A stretch of 64,000 nucleotides of DNA from CAZMZW01 sp964571135 (lineage in GTDB: Bacteria > Chloroflexota > Anaerolineae > Anaerolineales > Anaerolineaceae), in NCBI GenBank assembly GCA_964571135.1, contig CAZMZW010000001.1:248001-312000 (forward strand), written 5' to 3'. Positions 1 to 8,201 of this stretch are shown here, piece by piece. The notes under the pieces were generated by a model, which saw only the letters and a list, made by a program, of their open reading frames with translations, ran no database searches and was not told where the DNA came from. Made by a program: the position numbers and the translations under genes. Every line of letters begins with the position of its first letter. Position 1 is the first letter of the stretch.

Positions 1-2
1 GC

Positions 3-710
3 GACCTGGCTAATGAACTTGGGGTGGGCATTCATACTCATTGCTGCGAGGGCGAAACAGAGACCGCCAACTCGTATGACCGTTTCAATTGCAGTGAAGT
101 GGAAGCGCTGGAGCGTTTTGGCTTACTGGGTCCGGACTGCCAGCTGGTGCATGATATCTGGCTGACCGAGCATGATATCGAATTGATCGCTGAATATAAA
201 TCCAGTGTTGTTACATGCCCTTCTACAAATACAAAAATCACCGACGGAATGCCGCCCATGCCTGCTCTTTATAAAAAGGGTGTCAATATTGCCATTGGCT
301 GTGATGGTGAATCCAGCAGCGGCACTTACGATATTTTGCAGGAAGCCCGCCTGGTGGCATTACTGGGCAAGGTTAGCACGAAGGAAGCCGATATGTTCCC
401 TGCAGAGGTTGTTTTTGAGATGCTAACCAGGAACGGGAAAAGATCAATCGGCTTTGATACACCAGTGGGAGAACTTAAGGCAGGTTTCAAAGCGGATTTT
501 GCCGTCATTGATTACCCGGCGCCGCATCTGATTGATGAACGCAGATTGATGTCCAATCTGATCTATTCAGCAACAGCTGGTGATGTAACGGCGACCTTTG
601 TGGATGGCGAACCATTGATGTGGGACCGAAAATTAACTAAAATTGATGAAGACATGGTGCTCAATCAAATACTTGAGGTCATGCGAAAAGCAAAGCAGAT
701 TGTTCCTTAA
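3..710 (+). CDS. Amidohydrolase / deaminase of the SsnA-AtzA type, 5' end outside the window
   Basis: This is the C-terminal 235 or so residues of a metal-dependent amidohydrolase. The reading frame is open from base 3, so the true start lies upstream; the GTG at 24 is internal. Visible family motifs are HTHCCEGETE (metal-binding His and neighbouring Glu), HDIWLT with the second metal-binding His, and GCDGESSSG, which carries the catalytic/metal Asp. The tail 'VDGEPLMWDRKL' is the usual closing beta-sandwich. Family members deaminate purines, pterins, S-adenosylhomocysteine or triazines; substrate cannot be read from sequence. Its position just upstream of a nucleoside ABC transporter, cytidine deaminase and nucleoside hydrolase makes a nucleobase or nucleoside deaminase the best inference. 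A complete paralogue lies at 16327-17709 and a relic at 40327-40485. Confidence 0.88.
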   Translation, partial: DLANELGVGIHTHCCEGETETANSYDRFNCSEVEALERFGLLGPDCQLVHDIWLTEHDIELIAEYKSSVVTCPSTNTKITDGMPPMPALYKKGVNIAIGCDGESSSGTYDILQEARLVALLGKVSTKEADMFPAEVVFEMLTRNGKRSIGFDTPVGELKAGFKADFAVIDYPAPHLIDERRLMSNLIYSATAGDVTATFVDGEPLMWDRKLTKIDEDMVLNQILEVMRKAKQIVP

Positions 711-729
711 AAAAATGAAGGAATTGAAA

Positions 730-807
730 ATGGAAATCTTAGTAGGAGGAGGTGGTAGCTATAAGAGGTTTGTAGGTGGTTCAAGAGTAATGAGTGTACC
801 AACTTAA
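730..807 (+). CDS. Possible 25-residue leader peptide upstream of the nucleoside transporter
   Basis: A short reading frame starts with ATG at 730, has an AAGGA-like ribosome site at about 717-721, and ends with TAA at 805-807, 22 bases before the lipoprotein start codon. It would encode 25 residues containing GGGGSYKRF and VGGSRV, rich in glycine and basic residues. I do not recognise it. It sits in an oddly G-rich stretch (740-780) between two salvage genes, so it could be a translated leader controlling the transporter, or chance coding in a regulatory leader. Confidence is low because length alone gives no statistical support. Confidence 0.3.
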   Translation: MEILVGGGGSYKRFVGGSRVMSVPT

Positions 808-829
808 ACAAATACGAAGGAGAAATGAA

Positions 830-1864
830 ATGAAAAAAAGTGGTTTATTTATGGCAGTATGTATTGTTGTTGCCATGGCACTGAGCGCCTGCGCTCCTGC
901 AGCCGCGCCTGCTGCAAAAAGTGGTTTTAAAGCAGCGATGATAACTGACCTCGGCGGTCTAGCCGCCAGTCCGGATACGAAGGGTTTCTCCGATCTGTGC
1001 TGGGATGCTCTTCAGAAGGCCAAGACCGATTTAGGCATTGAGGTCACCCTGCTCGAATCCAAAGAATTGGCAGATCTCGAACCCAACCTGACCAAGATGG
1101 CTTCCGAAGGCTACAACTATGTGGTTGGCTGCGGCTTTTTGTTCACTGATGCGATGACCGCAGTTGCGCCAAAATTCCCGAATGTCAAATTTGGTATCGT
1201 TGACAGCTTCGTGGATGCTCCCAATGTACAATCCCTGACATTTGCTGCAAACGAAGGCTCCTTCCTGGTTGGCGCCGTTGCAGCTGGAATGAGCAAGACC
1301 GGCACCATCGGTTTCGTCGGCGGCATGGAAATTCCCCTGATCAAAGCGTTTGAAGTTGGATATGATGCCGGTGCCAAATCGGTCAATCCCAATATCAAGA
1401 TCCTGTCCGGTTATACCGGCAACTTCAGCGATGTTGCCAAGGGCAAGGAAGTCACTTTAACCCAGTATTCACAGGGTGCGGATGTTGTTTATGCAGCTGC
1501 AGGTGCCTGCGGTTTGGGTACTTTTGAAGCCGCCAAGGAAAAGGGTTTATGGGCAATTGGTGTTGACACCGACCAGGATGCGTATGCCAAGGGTAGTGTG
1601 GTGACCTCCATGCTGAAGCATGTGGAAGTGGGTGTCTATAATTCACTTAAATCCGCATTTGACGGCACCTTTAAAGGTGGGCTAGTAAATAGTGACCTGA
1701 AAATTGGTGGTGTTGGTATCAGCGAAATGAAGTACACCAAGGATAAAGTCCCTGCCGATCTATTGGCCAAGGTGACCAAATTATCCGATATGATAAAAGC
1801 TGGCACCATTAAGGTACCATCAACTCAGGCTGAGTTGGATGCATTTGTTCTGCCAACAATGTAA
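830..1864 (+). CDS. BMP/PnrA-type substrate-binding lipoprotein of a nucleoside ABC transporter
   Basis: This 344-residue lipoprotein is the extracytoplasmic binding component of a purine/pyrimidine nucleoside importer. The ATG at 830 is preferred because GAAGGAG lies about six bases upstream and it is followed by a standard lipoprotein signal: MKKSGLF, a hydrophobic stretch, then the lipobox LSAC near residue 20. The body matches the BMP family (Bmp/PnrA/Med), with FVGGMEIPLIKAFEVGY and VYAAAGACGLG as recognisable blocks. Known family members bind guanosine, adenosine or other nucleosides. It heads an operon with one ATPase and two permeases and is separated from the ATPase by a perfect hairpin, suggesting that the binding protein is made in excess. 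The ligand cannot be assigned from sequence. Confidence 0.93.
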   Translation: MKKSGLFMAVCIVVAMALSACAPAAAPAAKSGFKAAMITDLGGLAASPDTKGFSDLCWDALQKAKTDLGIEVTLLESKELADLEPNLTKMASEGYNYVVGCGFLFTDAMTAVAPKFPNVKFGIVDSFVDAPNVQSLTFAANEGSFLVGAVAAGMSKTGTIGFVGGMEIPLIKAFEVGYDAGAKSVNPNIKILSGYTGNFSDVAKGKEVTLTQYSQGADVVYAAAGACGLGTFEAAKEKGLWAIGVDTDQDAYAKGSVVTSMLKHVEVGVYNSLKSAFDGTFKGGLVNSDLKIGGVGISEMKYTKDKVPADLLAKVTKLSDMIKAGTIKVPSTQAELDAFVLPTM

Positions 1865-1890
1865 TTAAATTAAAACTGTAAATTTGTATA

Positions 1891-1923
1891 ATTGGCAGAT
1901 GAGACCGGTTCTCATCTGCCAAT
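1891..1923 (+). promoter_or_regulatory. Intercistronic hairpin between binding protein and ATPase genes
   Basis: Arms 1891-1904 and 1910-1923 are perfect 14-base complements around the loop CCGGT. The hairpin lies 27 bases after the lipoprotein stop and 21 bases before the ATPase start. It is not followed by a T-run, so I read it as an RNA-stabilising or attenuating hairpin. Such structures are typical after binding-protein genes of ABC operons and keep the binding protein more abundant than the membrane components. Confidence 0.75.
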
Positions 1924-1944
1924 TTCAACTAGCAAGGAGTGATT

Positions 1945-3471
1945 ATGGCAGTTATTCTTGAAATGCGGAATATGTGCAAAAAATTTGGTGAAGTGCTGGC
2001 TAACAATCACGTTGATCTAACGGTTGAAAAAGGAACAGTTCATTCCATTGTGGGGGAAAATGGAGCTGGCAAGACCACCCTGATGAATCTTTTGTACGGG
2101 CTATATAGAGCCAACGATGGAGAAATATTTCTGGAAGGGAAAAATGTTAAGATTGAAAGCCCTTTAGATGCCGTCCGACAGGGGATCGGCATGATCCATC
2201 AGCACTTTAAATTGATCCCTGCCATGACAGTGGCGGAAAACGTTATGCTGGGGTTGGAACCCCGAGTTGGAAAGGTTTTTTTGGATTTGAAAAAATTAAA
2301 CCGGGATACTCAGGAATTATCCGACCGGTATGGTTTAGCGGTCACCCCGGATGTTTTGGTTGAAAATATTTCTGTCGGCATCCGCCAGAGGGTGGAAATC
2401 TTGAAAGCCCTTTATCGCAATGCGAAATTGCTCATCCTGGATGAGCCGACAGCATTGTTAACCCCCCAGGAGATCGAGGATCTATTCCGGGTTATTTCAA
2501 ATCTTCGCAAAGATGGTATCACCATCATTTTTATTTCCCATCACCTGAACGAGATTATGGAAATTTCGGACAAAATTACCGTTATGCGGGATGGCTGCGT
2601 CGTGAAAACCGTCAATAAAAAAGACACCAATGAGGTCGGCTTGGCTCGTATGATGGTGGGAAGGGATGTTTTCCTTCGGCCGGCTCCACCAGCCAAAAAA
2701 ATTGGAAAACCGGTTATCAGCGTCAAGGACCTGTGCGCCAATAATGTTTTTCATAGGCCGGTATTGACCAACGTCACTTTTGATGTCCGCGCAGGTGAAA
2801 TTTTAGGTATTGCGGGTGTGGATGGCAATGGCCAGACCGAACTCGTTCGGGCTTTAATTGGAATCCAGCATATTACCAAAGGTGAAATTAGCTTACATGA
2901 AAAACGGATTGACCATCTGCCAGTGAGGGAGATGCGTGATGCCGGCATTGGGGTTATTCCGGAGGATCGGTTAAAAGAAGGTCTGGTGGTGGACTTTGAT
3001 GTGCAGGAAAACCTAGTCCTGGGCCTTCAACTCCATCGGCCTTTTTCGAATGGTTTTGTCATGAATTGGGCTGAAGTGAAAAAGAATGCCAAGAAACTGG
3101 TAGAAATATTTGATATTCGCACCCCAAGTCTTGATTTTAAAGCCCGGTTATTATCCGGTGGCAACCAGCAGAAAGTGATCGTCGCCCGAGAGATTTTCCA
3201 CGCTCCGGATACCATCATTGCTGCCCAGCCCACCCGCGGCCTGGATATCGCTTCCACCGATTTTGTGCACGAACAGCTGATCGAACAGCGCGATGCCGGC
3301 AAGGCTGTGCTTTTATTCTCATTGTTCCTGGATGAGATCCTACTGCTTTCCACTCGGATTGCAGTGATCTACAAAGGTCAGATCGTCGCCATTGTGGATA
3401 GGGACAAAACCACCGCCGAAAAGTTGGGTCTGATGATGCTGGGTGGTACGTACAAGCATATTCCTGCTTAA
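1945..3471 (+). CDS. Nucleoside ABC transporter, two-domain ATP-binding protein
   Basis: A 508-residue ATPase with two nucleotide-binding domains in tandem, the form used by BMP-dependent nucleoside importers and by sugar importers of the CUT2 type. The first domain has Walker A GENGAGKTT, the signature ISVGIRQRVEI and Walker B LLILDEPTAL. The second has a degenerate Walker A (GVDGNGQTEL), the signature LSGGNQQKVIVARE and the family-typical AAQPTRGLDI. The ATG at 1945 is chosen because AAGGAG sits at 1934-1939; the GTG at 1939 overlaps that site. It powers import through the two permeases encoded directly downstream. Confidence 0.95.
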   Translation: MAVILEMRNMCKKFGEVLANNHVDLTVEKGTVHSIVGENGAGKTTLMNLLYGLYRANDGEIFLEGKNVKIESPLDAVRQGIGMIHQHFKLIPAMTVAENVMLGLEPRVGKVFLDLKKLNRDTQELSDRYGLAVTPDVLVENISVGIRQRVEILKALYRNAKLLILDEPTALLTPQEIEDLFRVISNLRKDGITIIFISHHLNEIMEISDKITVMRDGCVVKTVNKKDTNEVGLARMMVGRDVFLRPAPPAKKIGKPVISVKDLCANNVFHRPVLTNVTFDVRAGEILGIAGVDGNGQTELVRALIGIQHITKGEISLHEKRIDHLPVREMRDAGIGVIPEDRLKEGLVVDFDVQENLVLGLQLHRPFSNGFVMNWAEVKKNAKKLVEIFDIRTPSLDFKARLLSGGNQQKVIVAREIFHAPDTIIAAQPTRGLDIASTDFVHEQLIEQRDAGKAVLLFSLFLDEILLLSTRIAVIYKGQIVAIVDRDKTTAEKLGLMMLGGTYKHIPA

Positions 3472-3484
3472 CAAGGTGAAAACC

Positions 3485-4567
3485 ATGCAAAATATTAAAA
3501 ATTTTTTCATTAAACGGCAACCCATCTTTGTATTATTGATCGCCCTGCTGTTATCCTTGCTGGTCATCGGTTTGTTATTAGTTGCCACAAATCGGAATCC
3601 GTTCGCGGCCGTTTTTTATTTCATACGTGGTTCTTTTGGCAATGCATATAACACAGCGGATACTCTAACCAGGATGATCCCGCTGGCCATCGCCGGTGTG
3701 GCTTTTCTGATTGGTGCCCAGGCCGGTGTGTTCAATGTAGGAATAGAAGGACAATTGCTTCTGGGCGCAATGGCTTCAGCGATTGTTGGATACGCAGTAA
3801 AGCTGCCGGCCATCATTCATTTGCCGCTTATGCTTTTTGCCGGTTGCCTGGCAGGAGGTTTGTATGCTTTGATTGCTGCCTGGCTGAAAGCTTACCGGGG
3901 GATCAACGAAATCCTAAGCACGATTATGTTGAATTATCCGGCTTTTTTCTTCACCCATTTTCTGGTGCTCAGAGTCATACCGAATGAGGGCGTAGTTCCA
4001 GCTACCCCGTTTATTCAAAAAACTGCTGAATTGCCGATATTGTTCGCAGGCACAAAATTGCACGCCGGATTGATCGTGGCAGTGTTGGTATCCATAGCGG
4101 CTTACTGGCTGCTTCAAAAGACCACCCTGGGTTATGAGATGCGTGCGGTCGGCAAAAATAAGGATGCTGCCCGTTTTCACGGCATCCCGGTTGAAAAACG
4201 AATGGTGCTGTCCTTTTTCCTGAGTGGTGCCATTGCCGGGTTGGCCGGTGCGGTCGAGATTGCGGGTATGCACCATCACTATCTTGACCAGTTTTCGCCT
4301 GGCTATGGTTACGATGCCATCACTGTGGCCATGGTTGCCCTATTGAACCCGTTTGGCGTGCTGATCTCCGGGACCCTGTTTGGAGCATTGAAAACCGGCA
4401 TCATGGATATGTCAGTCTACGCCGAGATCCCGCGCCAATTGGCGACATTGATCAATGGCATAGTGGTGTTGTTCATTGCAGGTAAAAGCATGATTGAATC
4501 AAGTTATGAGCGAGTCGTCAAAGGGAGGGATCACGCATTTGATACTGGAAAGGAGAAAAAACAATGA
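3485..4567 (+). CDS. Nucleoside ABC transporter permease 1
   Basis: A 360-residue polytopic membrane protein of the BPD_transp_2 family, with about eight to ten hydrophobic segments. The N-terminal MQNIKNFFIKRQP precedes the first membrane helix, and ATG 3485 has an AAGGTG ribosome site, so an upstream GTG at 3443 inside the ATPase gene was rejected. The blocks AGVFNVGIEGQLLLGA and RGINEILSTIMLNYPA are typical of the larger permease of BMP-type transporters. It starts 14 bases after the ATPase stop and ends overlapping the second permease by four bases, so the pair is translationally coupled. Confidence 0.93.
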   Translation: MQNIKNFFIKRQPIFVLLIALLLSLLVIGLLLVATNRNPFAAVFYFIRGSFGNAYNTADTLTRMIPLAIAGVAFLIGAQAGVFNVGIEGQLLLGAMASAIVGYAVKLPAIIHLPLMLFAGCLAGGLYALIAAWLKAYRGINEILSTIMLNYPAFFFTHFLVLRVIPNEGVVPATPFIQKTAELPILFAGTKLHAGLIVAVLVSIAAYWLLQKTTLGYEMRAVGKNKDAARFHGIPVEKRMVLSFFLSGAIAGLAGAVEIAGMHHHYLDQFSPGYGYDAITVAMVALLNPFGVLISGTLFGALKTGIMDMSVYAEIPRQLATLINGIVVLFIAGKSMIESSYERVVKGRDHAFDTGKEKKQ

Positions 4568-5517
4568 ACTGGCTGGAGACATTTAAAACTGTATTTAGCC
4601 TGGCCCTCATTTATGCCACCCTGAGAGGCAGTGTTTCCATAATTTTTGCCGGCATGGGAGAGATGATCAATGAGCGCGCGGGAGTGTTGAATATCGGTAT
4701 TGAAGGCATCATGTTGATGGGTGCCCTGGCAGCGGCCCTTGGTTCTTATTTCACCGGCAATCCTTGGATCGGGTTATTATTGGCAGCCCTTGTTGCCATG
4801 TTGATTGGACTAATATTTGCCTTCATCGCCATTACCTTGAAAAGTGTTCAGGCCATTGCTGGTCTGGCAATTTTCTTATTGGCGTCCGGATTATCCGGCT
4901 TTATGCTGCAAATATTCTTTGATCATGGTGGAAATTCCCCAATGGCGCCGACCCTGCCAAATGTCAGTTCAGAATTTCTGGCAAAAATTCCTATTCTCGG
5001 AGATATCTTCAATGGTCAGTCAGTACTTCTCTTCCCCGCTCTCATTTTGCCAGTGGTGATCTGGTTTTTCCTATATCGAACTCCCTGGGGTACTTGGCTG
5101 CGAGCAGCTGGTGAGAATCCACAGGCGCTCGCGGTGGTTGGCATCAACCCGATTACCGTGCGATATCTGGCTACTTTGGCCGGAGCCATGTTGCATGGCA
5201 TTGGAGGCGCTTATCTTTCAATTTCACAGACCTCACTATTTTCCGAAAATATGGTCGCTGGACGCGGTTTCATTGCATTGGCAGCGGTCATCTTTGGAAA
5301 TGCCAAACCGCGCACGGTTTTCCTGGCTTGCCTTTTCTTCGGGTTTATGGATGCTTTACAAATTTCCTTGCAGACCGCAATTCCGCAAAACATCATTCCA
5401 AGAGAAGTATTCATGGCATTACCTTATATCTTGACGTTATTACTACTGGCAGGCTTCATCAAGCGCACCGGCGGTCCTGCTGATATTGGTAACCCGTATC
5501 ACAAGGAAGCTCGATAA
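4564..5517 (+). CDS. Nucleoside ABC transporter permease 2
   Basis: A 317-residue integral membrane protein, the second and shorter BPD_transp_2 permease. The block ERAGVLNIGIEGIMLMGALAA is the family hallmark and parallels AGVFNVGIEGQLLLGA of its partner. ATG 4564 overlaps the TGA of the upstream permease (ATGA), and GGAGAAAAAACA supplies the ribosome site. With the lipoprotein, ATPase and permease 1 it forms a complete importer. A strong terminator candidate follows at 5625-5666. Confidence 0.94.
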   Translation: MNWLETFKTVFSLALIYATLRGSVSIIFAGMGEMINERAGVLNIGIEGIMLMGALAAALGSYFTGNPWIGLLLAALVAMLIGLIFAFIAITLKSVQAIAGLAIFLLASGLSGFMLQIFFDHGGNSPMAPTLPNVSSEFLAKIPILGDIFNGQSVLLFPALILPVVIWFFLYRTPWGTWLRAAGENPQALAVVGINPITVRYLATLAGAMLHGIGGAYLSISQTSLFSENMVAGRGFIALAAVIFGNAKPRTVFLACLFFGFMDALQISLQTAIPQNIIPREVFMALPYILTLLLLAGFIKRTGGPADIGNPYHKEAR

Positions 5518-5624
5518 AAAGCCAAAAGATGATATTGAAATGCGGAAGAGTGAATACGGTTTGGCTTCCAAAGATCGTGATTGGCAAAAAAATATAACCC
5601 GGGGCACGATCAGGTATTGAAATT

Positions 5625-5666
5625 AAAAAGAATCTGGAGATTAAAAAAGAAATCCAGGTTCTTTTT
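5625..5666 (+). terminator. Intrinsic terminator after the nucleoside transporter operon
   Basis: Arms 5625-5638 and 5653-5666 pair over 14 positions with one G-U pair; the 3' arm ends in TTCTTTTT followed by ATTT. It lies between the second permease and cdd. Its outer stem sequence closely resembles that of the terminator at 8815-8851. Confidence 0.72.
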
Positions 5667-5705
5667 ATTTATTAATAGAGATAAATTAAATTGAAGGAGA
5701 ATAAA

Positions 5706-6122
5706 ATGATCTCTCAAGAGATGAAAGAAAAATTATTGAAAGAAGCGGTCGACGCATCCAAGTTTGCTCACTGCCCATATTCCAATTTCAGGGTAGGCGC
5801 GGCTGTTTTGACCGAGTCTGGCAAGATTTACCTGGGGGGAAATATTGAAAATGTCTCTTATGGCGCCACAGTATGCGCAGAACGGGTGGCTATCTGGAAA
5901 GCAGTTTCCGAGGGTGAAAAGGTTTTCCAAGCTATCGCAGTAAATGGGCCGGGTTCAAAGGAAGCATACCCCTGTGCGCAATGCCGCCAGGTGATGGTTG
6001 AATTTGGACTGGATTGGCTAGTCATCAGCGGGGATTCCAAAGGAAATTATTTGGGCGAGAAAACAGTACGCGAAATCGTCCCATTTCCTTTCACCCCTGA
6101 TGCCTTGCTGGGAAAAAACTAA
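5706..6122 (+). CDS. cdd: Cytidine deaminase
   Basis: A 138-residue enzyme that converts cytidine and deoxycytidine to the uridine forms in pyrimidine salvage. The zinc site is intact: Cys57 and the catalytic Glu59 in TVCAER, and Cys90 and Cys93 in PCAQC. CPYSNFRVGAA at residues 23-33 is the substrate-site motif of the small tetrameric class. ATG 5706 follows GAAGGAGAATAAA; the TTG at 5691 lies just upstream of that ribosome site and is unlikely. The gene follows the nucleoside importer in the same direction, so imported cytidine is a likely substrate. It shares a terminator with the convergent nucleoside hydrolase. Confidence 0.96.
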   Translation: MISQEMKEKLLKEAVDASKFAHCPYSNFRVGAAVLTESGKIYLGGNIENVSYGATVCAERVAIWKAVSEGEKVFQAIAVNGPGSKEAYPCAQCRQVMVEFGLDWLVISGDSKGNYLGEKTVREIVPFPFTPDALLGKN

Positions 6123-6128
6123 AAGAAC

Positions 6129-6160
6129 AAGCTGCTTATCTGATCAGGTAAGCAGCTTTT
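6129..6160. terminator. Hairpin between cdd and the convergent nucleoside hydrolase
   Basis: Arms 6129-6140 and 6147-6158 pair fully (one G-U) around TGATCA and run into TTTT on the plus strand. The structure overlaps the stop codon of the nucleoside hydrolase on the other strand, so it probably serves cdd mainly. Confidence 0.65.
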
Positions 6161-7103
6161 CAATTAATTTCAGAAATCCCTTTGTATCAGCCTTCAGCAT
6201 TACATTTACAGGACCGATGTAGTGATCTGCTTTATAGGGAGTATTATCGGTAAGATCCTCAAACCACCGGCCGTAGGGAACAGGGATGGATTGCCCTACA
6301 CAGCAGCCCTCTGTTTCAACAAAGAGCGGGGTTTTTTCCAGGGTAAAGAGTTTCGGTTCCAGCAAATATGCCGCGGCAAGAGCATCCGGAAATTCTACGC
6401 CTTCAGTTATCCCAAAGCGGGTTAAGAATGCCTGAAAAAACGGAACCGATCCTTTGATGTACGGCGCCAGTGGTGTCTTGGCATGACAGACTTTATCCAG
6501 TAGGGTTTGTGGGATAATGCCGTAAGCACATACATCCAACCCGGCCAGGAAGATCTTCCACCCGGCGCTGATCACGATCTGGGCGGCATGCGGGTCATGG
6601 AAAAAATTGGCTTCAGCCGTGGGGGTGATATTTCCGGGGCAATGAACAGCCCCGCCCATGATAACCACTTCTTTGACCAATCGGCTGATTTTCGGCTCCA
6701 ACAGATAAGCCATGGCAATATTGGTCAGCGGACCGATGGGCAGGAGGGTGATCTCATTGGGGTTTGCCAGGATCAACTCCACGATGGCCTGCGGAGCTCT
6801 TAGATTACTTTCTGGCATCGTAGGTTCGGGCAGGAACATATCCCCCAGTCCATTATTTCCATGAACAAAGGGGGAGGTACCGAGGGGAACTCCCAGAGGA
6901 TAGCTAGCGCCGCGGCAGACCGGGATGTGGGTTTTGCCAGCCGCTTCTAAAAGGATGCGGACATTTTTTGTGGTTTGCTCGACGGTCACATTTCCGAAGA
7001 TTGTGGATACGCCCACAACTTCAATTTCAGGATCGGCAAACAACATCGCCATTGCAAATGCATCGTCTATTCCGGGGTCGGTATCGATCCAGACTTTTTT
7101 CAT
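6144..7103 (-). CDS. Inosine-uridine preferring nucleoside hydrolase
   Basis: A 319-residue enzyme that cleaves the N-glycosidic bond of nucleosides to give ribose and a free base. The N-terminal WIDTDPGIDDAFAMAML is the calcium-binding DTDPGxDDA signature of the IUNH family. ITLLPIGPLTNIA and VIMGGAV are further family blocks, and ANFFHDPHAAQIV supplies later active-site residues. Length fits the family. It is encoded opposite the cdd operon. With the importer, cytidine deaminase and the partial amidohydrolase it completes a nucleoside-scavenging set. Preference between purine and pyrimidine nucleosides cannot be decided. No strong ribosome site is visible before the ATG. Confidence 0.95.
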   Translation of the reverse strand: MKKVWIDTDPGIDDAFAMAMLFADPEIEVVGVSTIFGNVTVEQTTKNVRILLEAAGKTHIPVCRGASYPLGVPLGTSPFVHGNNGLGDMFLPEPTMPESNLRAPQAIVELILANPNEITLLPIGPLTNIAMAYLLEPKISRLVKEVVIMGGAVHCPGNITPTAEANFFHDPHAAQIVISAGWKIFLAGLDVCAYGIIPQTLLDKVCHAKTPLAPYIKGSVPFFQAFLTRFGITEGVEFPDALAAAYLLEPKLFTLEKTPLFVETEGCCVGQSIPVPYGRWFEDLTDNTPYKADHYIGPVNVMLKADTKGFLKLIEKLLT

Positions 7104-7198
7104 AGGTTACTCACGCAATCAGTATGATAAAAATTTATGGGCTATTTATATCATTAAAGATTTGGTAATCATTATTTGTGACGATATGAAATTGAATA

Positions 7199-8029
7199 TC
7201 AGAGACATTCACCCAGATCACAGCGGCCATTATAATTGCCATCGCTGTAGCGGCGGCACCTGCCGGGGTACGAACAGCCATTCGGGCAGCGCACTGTGCA
7301 GTCGCTGGTAGTCTGATTTGTGATCGGAACTGAAGTGGCAACTGGTGTGGATTGAACCATTTTACTTGAAGAAACAGTCGCAGGATTATCCTCCAAGGAT
7401 TGGAAGAGTGAAACTGTTTGCTCTTCAATCAGATTATCTTCCAACCCTGGAATTTTCAAAGAGGTCATGGCTTTCACCAGCACGACTGCCCCGGCCAATG
7501 AAATGGCTCCCACTGTACGCAGTGCTTCCCGGCGAGTGATGAGTGTCGCATTTTCGCTTTGCAGGGTTGTAACCACTTGAGCGTGAGTAGTCGGTTTGCG
7601 TTGGAACAATTGCCTGGCAGTGCCGGCAATGCATTTCCAGTGCAGCAATAATTTAACCAATAAAATGATCAGAGAACCGATGGAGACTAGAACATGCAAA
7701 AACCTCCATATTTCAAAGAGAGACCCGTTCACTCCAAACCAGGTAGAAATTATTAAACCACTGGCAATAATGAAAGCAATTCCACCTGCCAGAGAAGCAT
7801 TCAGCAGGTAATTAAACCGGGAAATGTTCGTTGAAGATCTAAAGAAGCGCTGCGTAATAGCCTTCACCCATGGCCAATGGTTCAAAAGGTGGAACAAAGT
7901 GACAGCTCCAACTAGCAACCCCAACCATTGGTGTAGCTGAAGACCTGTAAGGTCCAAAAAATAAGTGATGAGAAAACCAATGAACAGAACTCCGTTCACC
8001 AGCCATTTCAGACGATTTTTTGCATTCAT
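7199..8029 (-). CDS. DUF4405-type membrane redox protein with Cys-rich C-terminal tail
   Basis: A 276-residue membrane protein. The N-terminal 140 residues hold four hydrophobic helices with well placed His residues (H33, H47, H51, H112, H130), as in DUF4405/cytochrome b561-like proteins that may bind haem. A second module starts with TRREALRTVGAISLAGA (residues 165-181), a Tat-like or membrane-anchor segment. The protein ends in six cysteines within CPNGCSYPGRC and RCDLGEC around DGNYNG, which resembles a small calcium or metal loop. ATG 8029 is preferred over a TTG at 8047 because GGAG lies between them. Role inferred: electron transfer at the membrane. The neighbouring rubrerythrin is compatible with redox defence but proves nothing. 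Confidence 0.72.
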   Translation of the reverse strand: MNAKNRLKWLVNGVLFIGFLITYFLDLTGLQLHQWLGLLVGAVTLFHLLNHWPWVKAITQRFFRSSTNISRFNYLLNASLAGGIAFIIASGLIISTWFGVNGSLFEIWRFLHVLVSIGSLIILLVKLLLHWKCIAGTARQLFQRKPTTHAQVVTTLQSENATLITRREALRTVGAISLAGAVVLVKAMTSLKIPGLEDNLIEEQTVSLFQSLEDNPATVSSSKMVQSTPVATSVPITNQTTSDCTVRCPNGCSYPGRCRRYSDGNYNGRCDLGECL

Positions 8030-8201
8030 AGAATTCTTTTTCTCCAATGCCCAGTATTCGGGTTATGGTCATAACGATAACCTGACTGTGTAAAGAATGT
8101 GTGAAGAGGAGTTGAAGATGGCTTAAAGAATAAAATGATGCATTACAGACTTATAATGGAGAACTATATTTTGACCATAACCAATGTAAGGCAAACAGCA
8201 T

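Noticed and set aside
24..710. Complete 228-residue gene starting at GTG 24
   Set aside because: The frame is open to the window edge and lacks the N-terminal metal-binding H-x-H region, so it is the tail of a longer gene.
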